From the NCBI RefSeq assembly GCF_018614775.1, contig NZ_JAGGOF010000035.1, positions 1 to 59,309 of the forward strand: DNA of 59,309 nucleotides, in the 5' to 3' direction. A program made the translations under genes and the position numbers. The DNA comes from Pseudomonas fluorescens (GTDB lineage Bacteria > Pseudomonadota > Gammaproteobacteria > Pseudomonadales > Pseudomonadaceae). Shown here piece after piece: positions 26,790-35,515 of this stretch (positions are counted from its first letter, which is position 1; the number at the start of each line of letters is the position of its first letter). Below the pieces are notes generated by a model that saw nothing but the letters and a program-made list of their open reading frames with translations, was not told the origin of the DNA and made no database searches.

Positions 26790-27101
26790 ATGAATAAGCA
26801 TACCGAAGTAAACGAAAAACTCAATGCTGGCGCTAGCAGGGCGCCGGTAACTGCAGAGAGCTCATTTGCCAGCTGCAACATCGAGCGCCAGGATTTGTTC
26901 TCTGTGCGCCCTGACGTTCCGGCCTGGGATGCTTTGAGCGAGGCATCGTGCATCCTACATAGCGTGAAGGAGGTGCTGGTTGAGGCCGGGATGGAAACAA
27001 TTGTTATCTCTCCGAATCAGGCCTGGTTGCTCTACAAAGCAGTGGAGTCAGCTAAAGCTGTCGTTGACTCCGTGCACGAAGGCCTGGACAAATTCGTATG
27101 A
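26790..27101 (+). CDS. DUF3077-family protein
   Basis: 103 aa from ATG 26790 (site GAGGAAG). The motif LFSVRPDVPAWDALSEASCILHSVKE is characteristic of the DUF3077 proteins common in Pseudomonas genomes and prophages; function unknown. The frame extends upstream to 26679 but this ATG fits the family and the ribosome site. It overlaps the Rha gene by 4 bp (ATGA). Confidence 0.8.
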   Translation: MNKHTEVNEKLNAGASRAPVTAESSFASCNIERQDLFSVRPDVPAWDALSEASCILHSVKEVLVEAGMETIVISPNQAWLLYKAVESAKAVVDSVHEGLDKFV

Positions 27102-27892
27102 ACATCTCATTAAGCGATCCGCGCCAGCCAGCAGGCACCGCGACACAATTTGTTGATTCGAAAAACGTGTCGCGGACCACTATGTCTTCCCGCGAGATAG
27201 CGGACTTGACTGGAAAGCGCCATGACCATGTCATACGCGACATCCGGAACATGCTTTCCGAGCTGAAAATCATTGACCCCAATTTTGGGGGCACCTATCT
27301 GGACGGGGCAGGGCGCTCGATGCCCTGTTTCAATCTTGATCGAGAGCTGACCGAAACTCTGGTGACGGGCTATAGCATCCCACTTCGCCACAAGGTGATC
27401 CGTCGGCTTCATGAGCTTGAGGAGGCGCAAGCCAGGCCTGCCTTCGACATTGCGAGCCTAAACGATCCCAAGGTCCTCCTGGCCCTACTGACCGACAACG
27501 TCCGCAAGGTCGTATCTTTGGAGGCCGACAACACCGAGCTGACCAAAGAGAACCATCTTCTGGAAGCGAAGGTCGGGCAGGACGCACCAAAGGTGGCGTT
27601 CCACGACATGGTCACGGTATCCCACAAGAGGTATAACGCCGCCCAGGCCGCGAAGATCATCGGCACCGGCCGCACCAGGTTGTTGCAGTTCATGCGGCAG
27701 AAGGGGTGAGTGACCAGGACCAACGAGCCGTACCAAGCGAAGATCGAGGCCGGGTTGCTCGATGTGAAGCTGGGAACCTTTGAGCATCCAATAGACGGCA
27801 CGGTACCCACATGCTCGACTCTGATCACTGGCAAGGGGCTGACCAAGCTTCAGGCCATGTGGCAGAGCAGGGAGGAGGATTTGCTGACGTAG
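27098..27892 (+). pseudogene. Rha/KilAC antirepressor interrupted by an in-frame TGA
   Basis: The first 203 aa (27098-27709) carry a Rha-type N-terminal domain (SREIADLTGKRHDHVIRDIR) and the start of a phage antirepressor KilAC domain. A TGA at 27707-27709 stops it after FMRQKG. The same frame then continues from GTG 27710 with TRTNEPYQ and TTLITGKGLTKLQ-like sequence, the known end of KilAC. Family members have Trp in place of the stop (TGG to TGA). So the domain is cut by one nonsense change, unless the TGA is read through or translation restarts at the GTG. Confidence 0.8.
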
Positions 27893-27902
27893 CAGTGAAG
27901 AT

Positions 27903-27928
27903 AGCCCGGCCTAGCGCCGGGCTTTCTG
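27903..27928. terminator. Bidirectional terminator between antirepressor and cI-like genes
   Basis: Perfect stem AGCCCGGC/GCCGGGCT with loop CTAGC, short T runs, between two converging genes. Confidence 0.7.
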
Positions 27929-27936
27929 CATCTGGC

Positions 27937-28362
27937 TCAAGGCTTTTCGGCGTTCGCCTTCTCAAGCAGCCCGGCGATGCCCTCAAGCAGTATCAGGTCC
28001 GATTCCTTCAGCCTTCCCTTCGCCGCGGCTCTGGCCAGCTTCTCAATGACTGCGATCGCCTTTGGTGAAGCGTTCTGCTGCATAGCCTGATAGGCCGGCG
28101 ACTGGTCACGCACGCTTTCCTGGCGAGTGAACTCACCCTCAATGACATTCGAACCATACCCGCCGGGGTTGACCAGAACGCCTGGTGCCAGCCCGATCTT
28201 CTTCTCGAGGTTGAGCGCTGCTTTCTCGCCCAGGCCTCGATGCCCATTGAGAATCTGGGACAAATAGGAAGCGTCCAGATCGTGCTGGTCGGCGAAGTCT
28301 TTCTGACTGAGTGGGCCGATTACGCGCCGCAGCGCTTCGACCCGGAGAGTTTTCATATCCAT
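27937..28362 (-). CDS. CI-like lambda-type repressor (XRE HTH)
   Basis: 141 aa from ATG 28362 (an ATG at 28356 is equally possible). Helix-turn-helix at about residues 17-45 (LSQKDFADQHDLDASYLSQILNGHRG). The C-terminal part is a helical oligomerisation-like region without an S24 peptidase motif, so self-cleavage by RecA is not expected. It diverges from a Cro-like gene across the TTAGCAA region. Inference: the lysogenic repressor. Confidence 0.8.
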   Translation of the reverse strand: MDMKTLRVEALRRVIGPLSQKDFADQHDLDASYLSQILNGHRGLGEKAALNLEKKIGLAPGVLVNPGGYGSNVIEGEFTRQESVRDQSPAYQAMQQNASPKAIAVIEKLARAAAKGRLKESDLILLEGIAGLLEKANAEKP

Positions 28363-28382
28363 CCGCGAATAGTGTCCCTGCG

Positions 28383-28430
28383 TTAGCAAACAGTAAATTA
28401 TAAAATGCTATTGCTATTTAATTTAGCAAT
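28383..28430. promoter_or_regulatory. cI/cro operator region with TTAGCAA sites
   Basis: TTAGCAAAC (28383), inverse TTGCTAT (28411) and TTAGCAAT (28423), about 30 bp before the cro-like ATG and 20 bp before cI. Same words as at 18058-18112. Confidence 0.65.
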
Positions 28431-28461
28431 ATGTAATGTGAAGCCTCTTAGGAGGAACACC

Positions 28462-28695
28462 ATGACGCTAATAGAACTCATGCGCTCCCTGGACGCCGTT
28501 TCGCTGGACTCCCTGGCTAAGCGTTGCGACACCAGCGTGGGCCAACTCAGGCAGGTTGCTCTCGGCTTTCGTCGTGCCAACCCCGCCCTTGCTATCAAGC
28601 TCGAGCGCGAAACGAAGAGGGCGGTGGTCTGCGAAGACCTCCGACCCGATATCGATTGGGCGTACCTGCGCAACTCCCAACTCAAGACCGCATAA
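28462..28695 (+). CDS. Cro/YdaS-like regulator
   Basis: 77 aa from ATG 28462, with an AGGAGG site. The helix-turn-helix (LDSLAKRCDTSVGQLRQVALGFRR) and the following NPALAIKLERETK are the YdaS/Cro-type signature. First gene rightward from the switch. The longer frame from 28405 lacks a ribosome site. Confidence 0.85.
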   Translation: MTLIELMRSLDAVSLDSLAKRCDTSVGQLRQVALGFRRANPALAIKLERETKRAVVCEDLRPDIDWAYLRNSQLKTA

Positions 28696-28772
28696 GCGAG
28701 CCTTACCGAGGGCGCACATTTTCGCCTTGGGCAGGACGTTCCGCCACGACAACCACGAAGAGGTTTCCCGAA

Positions 28773-29195
28773 ATGGAACAGGTACATCGCGCAATTCACG
28801 AGGCGGTTCTAGAGGCGGGACCGAAACAGTTGGCTCACCTGATGGGGATGAGTCACACCGCGCTACTCAATCGAGTCAACCCGAACGATGACTCCCATCG
28901 GCTGAACTTCGAACAGTTCCTGCAAATCCTGGTGCACAGCAAAAACCCTGAACCCCTTGAGCTCCTGGCAAGCGCGTTGGGTTACGCCCTGGTGCCGCAG
29001 GCACGGCCGGCGAGCAAGAACCTCATCGAAGCGCTGATACACCTCGCAGCCGAATACGGGGACGTTTCCCGCCTGGTTCACGACGCGCTTTCCGATGGCC
29101 GGGTTTCACCTTTTGAGAAGGCAAATATTCAGAAAGAGATCGGCCATGTGCGGCAGAGCTTGCTGGTGTTGGAGGAGTCGGTGAAGGCAGCTTGA
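28773..29195 (+). CDS. CII-type phage regulator
   Basis: 140 aa from ATG 28773. The pattern HEAVLEAGPKQLAHLMGMSHTALLNRVNPND with LNFEQFLQIL matches the phage CII/CP76 regulatory family. The second half is helical. Placed right after the Cro-like gene, as expected. Confidence 0.8.
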   Translation: MEQVHRAIHEAVLEAGPKQLAHLMGMSHTALLNRVNPNDDSHRLNFEQFLQILVHSKNPEPLELLASALGYALVPQARPASKNLIEALIHLAAEYGDVSRLVHDALSDGRVSPFEKANIQKEIGHVRQSLLVLEESVKAA

Positions 29196-29307
29196 ACGGC
29201 AGGCCAATAAATTTTGCCTGGTGCAGAAAGCAACAAACCCGGCGGGAACCGGGCTCATCTAATCGTCCTGTGCAACCAGGACAACACATCTCGTAGAGGT
29301 ACTAATC

Positions 29308-29691
29308 ATGGCACATGCAATTCGCAATGAACAAGCTCGCGTATTGGCAACGATTAATTTTCCGCTTGTGCGTACTCGCGACGATCTTAGCTTTACTGCG
29401 CGTGACTCGGAGGGACGCCTCATCAACTGGCCTAGGAACAATCCAGGTGTCGCTTCGGATTGGGAGAAGGGAATGGCTTTCGTTGACCAGGAAGTGAGTT
29501 CGCTGGCCGCGTTCAACGAGACCGAAGCGTACGAGGCGATCCAGTTCGCGATCGTAGGAATGGGAGGGCGCACCACCTGCTTGGAAATTGGATTCGTTCA
29601 GCAGATAGCCAAAGCAGCTGTGCTGGGGCTACGAGCCATGCGAAACGGCACAGAGCAGTTTGAGCCGTCGGAACAGGAGGACGACCAATGA
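29308..29691 (+). CDS. Hypothetical early phage protein
   Basis: 127 aa with an AGAGGT site before the ATG. Segments such as AFNETEAYEAIQFAIVGMGG are well formed, but no domain is recognised. It overlaps the next gene by 4 bp (ATGA). Confidence 0.65.
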   Translation: MAHAIRNEQARVLATINFPLVRTRDDLSFTARDSEGRLINWPRNNPGVASDWEKGMAFVDQEVSSLAAFNETEAYEAIQFAIVGMGGRTTCLEIGFVQQIAKAAVLGLRAMRNGTEQFEPSEQEDDQ

Positions 29692-30032
29692 GTCTTTCCG
29701 CAGATGTCACCGTTATCGCCGCCTCACATCAGATATCTGAATTTCTCGCAGTTGAACCTGAGCTCTTGAACGACGCCGTGATTGATGCGCGGGACATGTG
29801 CTCGATGAACTTTGCCCGGGAGGAGCACCAGAAGCTGGAGAAAATCCTGCTGACCTTCGTGATTCCGGCCATGGGCGGCTACGACAATGAGCTGGCCTGT
29901 GACATAGCGCGCCACATCGAGCAGATCCGCACCTTCAGCGGTAACTTTTGTTGGAAACATCGCCACTTAGGCGCGTCGCACGGTGTAGTGGGCAAGCTGG
30001 GCGAGCCGGGGAAAGGTGGACGCAATGAATAA
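29688..30032 (+). CDS. Hypothetical early phage protein
   Basis: 114 aa. Helical (NDAVIDARDMCSMNFAREEHQKLEKIL) with a Gly-rich basic C-terminus. Coupled to both neighbours by overlaps. No family recognised. Confidence 0.65.
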   Translation: MSLSADVTVIAASHQISEFLAVEPELLNDAVIDARDMCSMNFAREEHQKLEKILLTFVIPAMGGYDNELACDIARHIEQIRTFSGNFCWKHRHLGASHGVVGKLGEPGKGGRNE

Positions 30033-30360
30033 GGATCATCCATCTCATGAGGTGCCGTTGGCCACCGTCATCGATGAGTCCTACATGGAGAGGTTCACCA
30101 ATGACCAACTGGCCTACAAAGCCTGGATCGGCATGGACTTGGTGCAAGAGGTCCTGTGGAGTGAGGAGGGTGCCCAGGACTGCATGCAAGACGCCAAGTT
30201 CGAAGCATCCCAAGCCTGCATAGCCCTCCGCGTGTTGGTGCGCCGTCTTACCGGCATGGACGCTGACATCCTCCGACAGGCTGTGCTGCAACGGCAGTTG
30301 GAGGCGCTGGTTCTGTGCCCTGAGGTTGATCAATTTCCGGTAGGGGAGACCGTGCAATGA
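30025..30360 (+). CDS. Hypothetical early phage protein
   Basis: 111 aa from ATG 30025 (GTG 30016 is an alternative). ESYMERFTNDQLAYKAWIGMDLVQEVLW is helical. It overlaps the previous and next genes, so it is part of the rightward early operon. No family recognised. Confidence 0.65.
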   Translation: MNKDHPSHEVPLATVIDESYMERFTNDQLAYKAWIGMDLVQEVLWSEEGAQDCMQDAKFEASQACIALRVLVRRLTGMDADILRQAVLQRQLEALVLCPEVDQFPVGETVQ

Positions 30361-30581
30361 ACATTCGTCTCCAAACGCAAACCGCAGAGAAAGGTCCGGT
30401 GTCGGTGATCGCCGGCCCATGGCCCAGCTACGCGTCCTTCAGAACCCTCCCAGAGCGAGAGCGCTGGGTGCTGTATGGCAGCGCCAAGGCGTACCGCGAA
30501 GCGCTGGAAAATCAGGGGTTCGTCATGGCTGAGAACTACTCTGACTTCATCAACCGTGTATGCCGCGAACTGGATATCTGA
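30357..30581 (+). CDS. Hypothetical small phage protein
   Basis: 74 aa. Aromatic-rich (IAGPWPSYASFRTLPERERWVLYG). ATGA overlap with the previous gene. No family recognised. Confidence 0.6.
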   Translation: MNIRLQTQTAEKGPVSVIAGPWPSYASFRTLPERERWVLYGSAKAYREALENQGFVMAENYSDFINRVCRELDI

Positions 30582-30582
30582 C

Positions 30583-31005
30583 ATGAAAAATTACGGTTTT
30601 GTTTTCATCCTTTTTTGCCCGGTCATGCCTGGCGTTTACATGCTTGGGTGCACTCGCGGCTCACCCACTCGGGTTGCTGAGGAAATGTCCCTGTCGCCAG
30701 GTGCCCCTGATGACTTTATCGTCGCCTATTACGCTGAAGTTGAGGAGCCCGAGGCCTATCTCGAAGGCGTAATGGATCTATTCGAAGACCAGCGCTTTTC
30801 GCCAGGTCGAGCTTTTTTCTCTGTAAAGATGATTGAGTTGCTGAAGGCGCTCGATGGCGACGGTGAGCCACACTCAACGTGGGATAGCGACATGGCCATT
30901 GAGGCGCGCAACCCCGGCAAGGTTGGCGGCTCTCAGCCGCTTTGGTTTGAGCAACCACTGCACAGCCCTGGCTACCTGGAGCGGTTGAGAAGGGGGCGGG
31001 AATGA
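30583..31005 (+). CDS. GIY-YIG-like (T5orf172/Mug113) protein
   Basis: 140 aa. The pattern VMPGVYMLGCTRGSP, a basic residue, then AYYAEVEEPEAYLEGVMDLFEDQRFSPGRAFFSV follows the T5orf172 (Mug113) branch of the GIY-YIG nuclease fold; the strict GIY and YIG words are diverged. Nuclease activity is therefore uncertain. It is placed in the early operon directly before the replication genes. Confidence 0.65.
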   Translation: MKNYGFVFILFCPVMPGVYMLGCTRGSPTRVAEEMSLSPGAPDDFIVAYYAEVEEPEAYLEGVMDLFEDQRFSPGRAFFSVKMIELLKALDGDGEPHSTWDSDMAIEARNPGKVGGSQPLWFEQPLHSPGYLERLRRGRE

Positions 31006-31751
31006 GCACCATCATCATGAGCGCCTGCTGGCCGCTTCAGGGCATGAGTCCTGCGCAGAAGGCTGTGCTGATCTCCCTTTCTGATAACGCGAATGACGAT
31101 GGCGTGTGCTGGCCATCTATAACCAAGATCGCCTCCAGGACCTGCCTTTCCGTTCGCGCGGTCCAGGGTGCAGTTCGGTGGCTTTGCGAGGTGAATTTGC
31201 TCGCAATGAACTCTCGGAATGGACGGTCGACCGTCTACACAATAACCCCCGCAGCATATGCACCCCCGCAGGAAGTGCGCACCGCAGATGCTGCACCCGC
31301 CCCCGCAGCAGATGCACCGCCACCCAAGCAGCATCTGCACCACCCCCCCGCAGATGCTGCACCCATAACCGTAATAGAACCTAAAAGTGAACCATCAAGG
31401 AAACGTAAAGGGGCGAACGAATCGTTCACCGTCGACCAAATGCTTGAACTGGCACCACTAGATCTGACTGAGCAAACGGCCCGTGATTACTTCCAGTTCC
31501 GCAAGAAGAGAGGCCCGCTCAACACGACGATATGGAACACGGTTCTGACTGAGCTCGAAGAATGCCGGAAGGCTGGTATTGATGCCGACAAGGCATTGGC
31601 GGAGGCGATGACCGCGGGCTGGCAAGGATTCAAAACCGAATGGTTGGTTAACCGACTGAAACCCGCTGCGTCCCCCAAGCAATCGGCCTATACCGGCCTG
31701 CCTAACCACACGCACGAATACCCGGAGGTAGCACATGGCTCGAATTTCTAA
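31002..31751 (+). CDS. O-like replication initiator with HTH
   Basis: 249 aa. The N-terminal winged helix-turn-helix (SPAQKAVLISLSDNANDDGVCWPSITKIASRT) is of the HTH_36 type found in phage replication initiators. A repetitive Ala/Pro/His linker (about residues 83-125) is encoded by iterons. The C-terminal part (residues 150-215) probably binds the helicase loader. With DnaC- and DnaB-like genes right behind, it fits an O-type initiator. Confidence 0.8.
   Translation: MSTIIMSACWPLQGMSPAQKAVLISLSDNANDDGVCWPSITKIASRTCLSVRAVQGAVRWLCEVNLLAMNSRNGRSTVYTITPAAYAPPQEVRTADAAPAPAADAPPPKQHLHHPPADAAPITVIEPKSEPSRKRKGANESFTVDQMLELAPLDLTEQTARDYFQFRKKRGPLNTTIWNTVLTELEECRKAGIDADKALAEAMTAGWQGFKTEWLVNRLKPAASPKQSAYTGLPNHTHEYPEVAHGSNF
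31284..31364 (+). repeat. Iterons inside the initiator gene, putative origin of replication
   Basis: Four related units: GCAGATGCTGCACCC (31284), GCAGCAGATGCACC (31305), GCAGCATCTGCACC (31328) and GCAGATGCTGCACCC (31350), spaced about 22 bp apart. An AT-richer stretch follows (31365-31415), as in the lambda origin within gene O. Confidence 0.65.
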
Positions 31752-32538
31752 TTTCTGCCCCCAGCCGCGTGTCCGCTTCTTCGATATCGAGTGCTCGAAA
31801 CATGGCCAAGTGAGTAGTTCAGAGACCGAGCAATTCGATGGCTCCATGCTTGCGCGCGGATGCAAGAACTGCCACTGGGAGGCGTTGAACATCGCTTCAG
31901 CAGAGAGCGAGGAACATATCCAGGCACGCAACCGGAAGAAGGCCGAGGAGCTGAACAAGCTGCTCGTGGGTTCGGGGATCACGCCGCGGTTCAGCAGCTG
32001 CACCTTCGGCAGTTACAGAACCGCCGGAGGTGTGGATGCCATGGCGAAAGCCCTGAAGCTTTGCGAGGGCTATGTTGATCAGTTCCACGATAACTATGAG
32101 GCCGGTCGCTCATTGATCCTCTCCGGAAACGTGGGCAACGGGAAAACACATCTGGCCTGCGCGATAGTCCAGGCCGTGATTCGGGAACACCGCGCCAAGG
32201 CCGTTATTGCCTCTGCTGCTGAGATCATTCGAGTATTCAAAGGGGCAATGGATCGCGGCGTTGGATACACCGACCGGGATGTTCTAGATGAGCTCGCGAG
32301 TTTTGACCTTCTGGTTATCGATGAGGTGGGAGCCCAGGCCGGTACCGCATACGAGCTGGGAGTGCTTCACGAGGTAATTGATCGGCGCTACCAGCTCGTC
32401 CTGCCTACCGTGGTGGTATCTAACCTGGCCGCGGCCGACCTGGGACGCTACATCGGAGATCGCGCCCTGGATCGACTTCGAGAAGGTGGAGGCTTGGCCG
32501 TAGGGTTCAGTTGGGCTTCGGCGAGGGCTGCCGTATGA
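31735..32538 (+). CDS. DnaC/IstB-like helicase loader
   Basis: 267 aa AAA+ ATPase. Walker A GNVGNGKT (131-138), Walker B DLLVIDEVG (191-198). The N-terminus has a possible zinc site (Cys20, His23, Cys43, Cys46), as in many phage DnaC homologues. It overlaps the initiator gene by 17 bp and the helicase gene by 4 bp. Confidence 0.9.
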   Translation: MARISNFCPQPRVRFFDIECSKHGQVSSSETEQFDGSMLARGCKNCHWEALNIASAESEEHIQARNRKKAEELNKLLVGSGITPRFSSCTFGSYRTAGGVDAMAKALKLCEGYVDQFHDNYEAGRSLILSGNVGNGKTHLACAIVQAVIREHRAKAVIASAAEIIRVFKGAMDRGVGYTDRDVLDELASFDLLVIDEVGAQAGTAYELGVLHEVIDRRYQLVLPTVVVSNLAAADLGRYIGDRALDRLREGGGLAVGFSWASARAAV

Positions 32539-33911
32539 ACGACTATCGCGAGCTGTACAGTGACGAGGCCGAACACGCGCTGCTCGGCGCTCTGATGCTG
32601 GATGGCGAGTTGTTCGATTCGATCACCGCCAGCGTCACCACGGCTGACTTCCACGATCCGGAAAACGCGGCGCTGTTCCAGGTGATACTGGAGCTGCACG
32701 CCACCGGCGCACCGGTTGACCCCGTGACACTTCACGACTTCAAGCCCTATTTGCCCAGTGGCGGTGCGACCATTGCCTACGCCGGTGAGCTGGCGAAGAA
32801 TACGCCCAGCACTGCCAACTGGCGGGCTTATGCTCGAACAGTGACCGATCGGGCGGTACTCCGCCGCCTGGTGGACGCTGCCGATGCTGTGCGTGACTCA
32901 GCCAACGAGAACCGGCCTGTGGCGGAGATCATCGCTAGCGCCCAGCAGGCCATGGCGGATCTGCGAGACCTGGATACCGGCGAACCCGACTACAAGCGCA
33001 TGGATGAGGTGGTGTCCAGAAACATCGACATCATCGACTCCAAGTTCAACAAAACCCTGAACACAGGGCTTTCTACAGGCCTGGCAGACCTGGACAAGCT
33101 GATTCGCGGTCTGCGTAAAAAAACTGTGACCATCGTCGCCGGCCTGCCTGGCAGCGGCAAGACAACGCTCGGCCTGCAAATCGCCCAACACATCGCCTGT
33201 ACAGGCCTTGGCGTTGGCATGGTGTTCTCGTTGGAGATGCCCGAGGAAGAGCTTGGCAACCGCGCGCTGGCATCCCTGGGCAGCGTCGATCTGCAGGTGC
33301 TGGATAACGGGCAATTACAGGATGAGGACTGGCCGCGCCTGACGTCGGCGGTCAACAGGATCATGAACAAGCCGCTGTACGTCAGCGACAAGTCCGGTCT
33401 GACAGTCCCGCGCATCCGCAGCATCTGCCGCCAGGTCAAGCGCAAGCATGGTCTGGACGTGGTGGTGATTGATTACATCGGTCTGATCGGCGCCGACGGC
33501 AAGGCGTTCAACCGTACCGCCGAGCTCGGGAAGATCTCCACCGGCATCGTCAACATCGCCAAAGAGCTGGAGGTGCCGGTGATCCTGCTGGCCCAACTCA
33601 ACCGCGACTCTACAAAGCGCCCGGGCAAGAAGCCAATAGCTTCGGATCTGCGCGATTCCGGGCAAATCGAGGCCGACGCCCACTGCATCATCCTGGTCCA
33701 TCGCGACATGGACTCGGAGGAGGGGCAGAACGGTGTCACGGAACTGTTGATGCCCAAGTGCAGGCACGCGCCGGTAGGGTCATGCCTGGTCCAGCAACAG
33801 GGCAAGTTTGCCCGCTTCGTCAATTTCGCCGGCCGCGAGCCAACGCAGGACGAGGTCGAAGCAAATCGACCCTTCGCCAGTCGCTTCAAGGGGAGAGCAA
33901 ATCATGAGTAA
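32535..33911 (+). CDS. Replicative DNA helicase DnaB-like
   Basis: 458 aa from ATG 32535. N-terminal DnaB domain (DEAEHALLGALMLDGELFD), Walker A GLPGSGKT (203-210), Walker B region VVVIDYIGLI, and the H4-type motif RDSGQIEADA. It works with the loader and the O-like initiator. The frame opens earlier (32511), but the ATGA overlap fixes the start. Confidence 0.95.
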   Translation: MNDYRELYSDEAEHALLGALMLDGELFDSITASVTTADFHDPENAALFQVILELHATGAPVDPVTLHDFKPYLPSGGATIAYAGELAKNTPSTANWRAYARTVTDRAVLRRLVDAADAVRDSANENRPVAEIIASAQQAMADLRDLDTGEPDYKRMDEVVSRNIDIIDSKFNKTLNTGLSTGLADLDKLIRGLRKKTVTIVAGLPGSGKTTLGLQIAQHIACTGLGVGMVFSLEMPEEELGNRALASLGSVDLQVLDNGQLQDEDWPRLTSAVNRIMNKPLYVSDKSGLTVPRIRSICRQVKRKHGLDVVVIDYIGLIGADGKAFNRTAELGKISTGIVNIAKELEVPVILLAQLNRDSTKRPGKKPIASDLRDSGQIEADAHCIILVHRDMDSEEGQNGVTELLMPKCRHAPVGSCLVQQQGKFARFVNFAGREPTQDEVEANRPFASRFKGRANHE

Positions 33912-34191
33912 CATCACGGCGGCATTGCCGCGCAAGAGCATGAGTGAGTTGGAGCGGCGTTTCCTCAAGATCGCTGGTGAGGAGCTGGCAGAGGTGAAAG
34001 TCGGCGGCCCGCTCGCTCTGGCCTATCTCTTGGACATGGTTGGCAGTTGGCACGGCAACCGCGCCCAGATCGGCTTCCACGATTTCGGCCAGCGCTGGCT
34101 GATCGAGGGCAACGCGAAGAACAAACCAGCTGATCGGTTGCTGCGTGACTTGTTCGGTTTAAGCGATCCGGACCCGAGGAAAGCCGCATGA
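33904..34191 (+). CDS. Hypothetical phage protein
   Basis: 95 aa from ATG 33904, overlapping dnaB by 8 bp. SELERRFLKIAGEELAEVKVGGP and WHGNRAQIGFHDFGQRWL are seen. No known domain, placed between helicase and Q-like gene. Confidence 0.65.
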   Translation: MSNITAALPRKSMSELERRFLKIAGEELAEVKVGGPLALAYLLDMVGSWHGNRAQIGFHDFGQRWLIEGNAKNKPADRLLRDLFGLSDPDPRKAA

Positions 34192-34577
34192 AAAAGCGCA
34201 CATATCTGGATAAGCCCCTGGGAGACACCGAGTACTTGCTGGAACAGTGGGGCTGGTGGCGCATGAGTGGGATGGGTGTACCACGCTACATCTCGCCGCT
34301 TCTGGCTCTGATGCGGGACAACGTTCAGATGTCGAGCAATTCCACGAGCTACGTGATCACCGATGATCAGGCTCTCGCAGTGGATTCGGCAGTGGCCAAG
34401 CTGACACAGCGCAACGGCCAGATAGGTCTTTTCCTTTGGCTTTACTTCGGAGCCAAGTGGACGATGGTGAGAGTAGGGGAGTCAGCCGGAATGTCTGAAC
34501 GTTCAGCAAGGGAGCTAATAAAATCCGGCGTAGGTTGGATTGACGGTATTTTGCATGGGATGAGTGACGCGGCGTAG
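34188..34577 (+). CDS. Antitermination protein Q-like
   Basis: 129 aa. LLEQWGWWRMSGMGVPRY at the N-terminus, and the C-terminal MVRVGESAGMSERSARELIKSGVGWID (helix-turn-helix-like) match the phage antiterminator Q family (Phage_antitermQ). It is the last early gene, followed by a terminator and the lysis genes: the right place for control of late transcription. Confidence 0.85.
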   Translation: MKKRTYLDKPLGDTEYLLEQWGWWRMSGMGVPRYISPLLALMRDNVQMSSNSTSYVITDDQALAVDSAVAKLTQRNGQIGLFLWLYFGAKWTMVRVGESAGMSERSARELIKSGVGWIDGILHGMSDAA

Positions 34578-34652
34578 AAAGCTCTTTCATGCCGGATAAA
34601 CACCTGTTTTCATAGCACGGTGTTCAGCTTTTCAAGCGCGACACCACAGAGG

Positions 34653-34681
34653 AAGCCCGGCCATTGAGTCGGGCTTTTTTG
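34653..34681 (+). terminator. Terminator before the late genes
   Basis: Stem AAGCCCG/CGGGCTT with a 10-nt loop and six T; a plausible target of Q antitermination, between Q and holin. Confidence 0.75.
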
Positions 34682-34778
34682 TGTCCAAATTTCGGCGAAT
34701 CCGCTCCCCACGGAATTACGCCTGGCCTCGCAGGCCTTCTTATTCCATCCCCGAAAGGGACCACCTGAGACGCCAAAG

Positions 34779-35099
34779 ATGACTCCAGATAAAGACCCTA
34801 CCTTCTGGGCTGACGTCTCGCGAGTCCTGAGCAACCCGCTTTGGCAGGGAGCAATCATGGCAGCCACAATTTCGCTTCTTCGTGTTCTGTACGACGCAAA
34901 GGAGACGAGGGTTTGGCGCGTAATCCTTGAATCACTGATTTGCGGCGGCCTGAGTCTTTCGGCCAGCAGCATCATCAAGTGGATGGACTGGCCTGAGGGG
35001 CTGTCTGTTGCCGCCGGCGGGATGATTGGGTTTCTCGGGGTTACGGCAATCCGTGAGTTTGCCATGAAGTTCATCGGCAAGAAGGTTGAAACCCTATGA
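34779..35099 (+). CDS. Phage holin (LydA-like)
   Basis: 106 aa. Three hydrophobic segments (PLWQGAIMAATISLLRVLY, LICGGLSLSASSII, GLSVAAGGMIGFLGVTAI) and a basic C-terminus (FIGKKVETL) fit a class I holin of the LydA/Phage_holin_3 type. First gene of the lysis cassette, overlapping the endolysin by 4 bp. Confidence 0.85.
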   Translation: MTPDKDPTFWADVSRVLSNPLWQGAIMAATISLLRVLYDAKETRVWRVILESLICGGLSLSASSIIKWMDWPEGLSVAAGGMIGFLGVTAIREFAMKFIGKKVETL

Positions 35100-35515
35100 C
35101 CATCACCCGCGGAGTCCGGAACAACAACCCGGGCAACATTGACTACGTGTCCGCCAACAAATGGCGCGGCCAGCTCCCCCCAAACCCGGCGATCGAGAAA
35201 CGATTCGCTCGCTTCGACACGCCAGAGAATGGGATTCGGGCGTTGTGCAAGCTGCTGCTGACCTACCAGAACAAGTATGGGCTGAAGACGGTAAAGGACA
35301 TCATCAGTCGTTGGGCTCCCAGCGCAGAGAACGACACTGCCGCCTATGTCCGTGCCGTTGAACTCAGCATTGGAATCAGGTCAGGGGTTGAGGTGGATCT
35401 TTGCAATGAAGGGGTCATGAAAGGCTTCGTCAAGGCCATCATCCACCACGAAAACGCGGGATTTGAATACCCGCAAGCCGTCCTTGACGAGGGTGTTCGC
35501 CGGGGGCTGACGTGA
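35096..35515 (+). CDS. Endolysin-type protein (phage structural protein P5-like)
   Basis: 139 aa. The start TRGVRNNNPGNIDY is the signature of a family annotated as structural protein P5 or glycoside hydrolase, thought to be muralytic. It lies between holin and Rz, where an endolysin is expected. No signal peptide. A catalytic residue cannot be assigned from sequence alone. Confidence 0.8.
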   Translation: MTITRGVRNNNPGNIDYVSANKWRGQLPPNPAIEKRFARFDTPENGIRALCKLLLTYQNKYGLKTVKDIISRWAPSAENDTAAYVRAVELSIGIRSGVEVDLCNEGVMKGFVKAIIHHENAGFEYPQAVLDEGVRRGLT

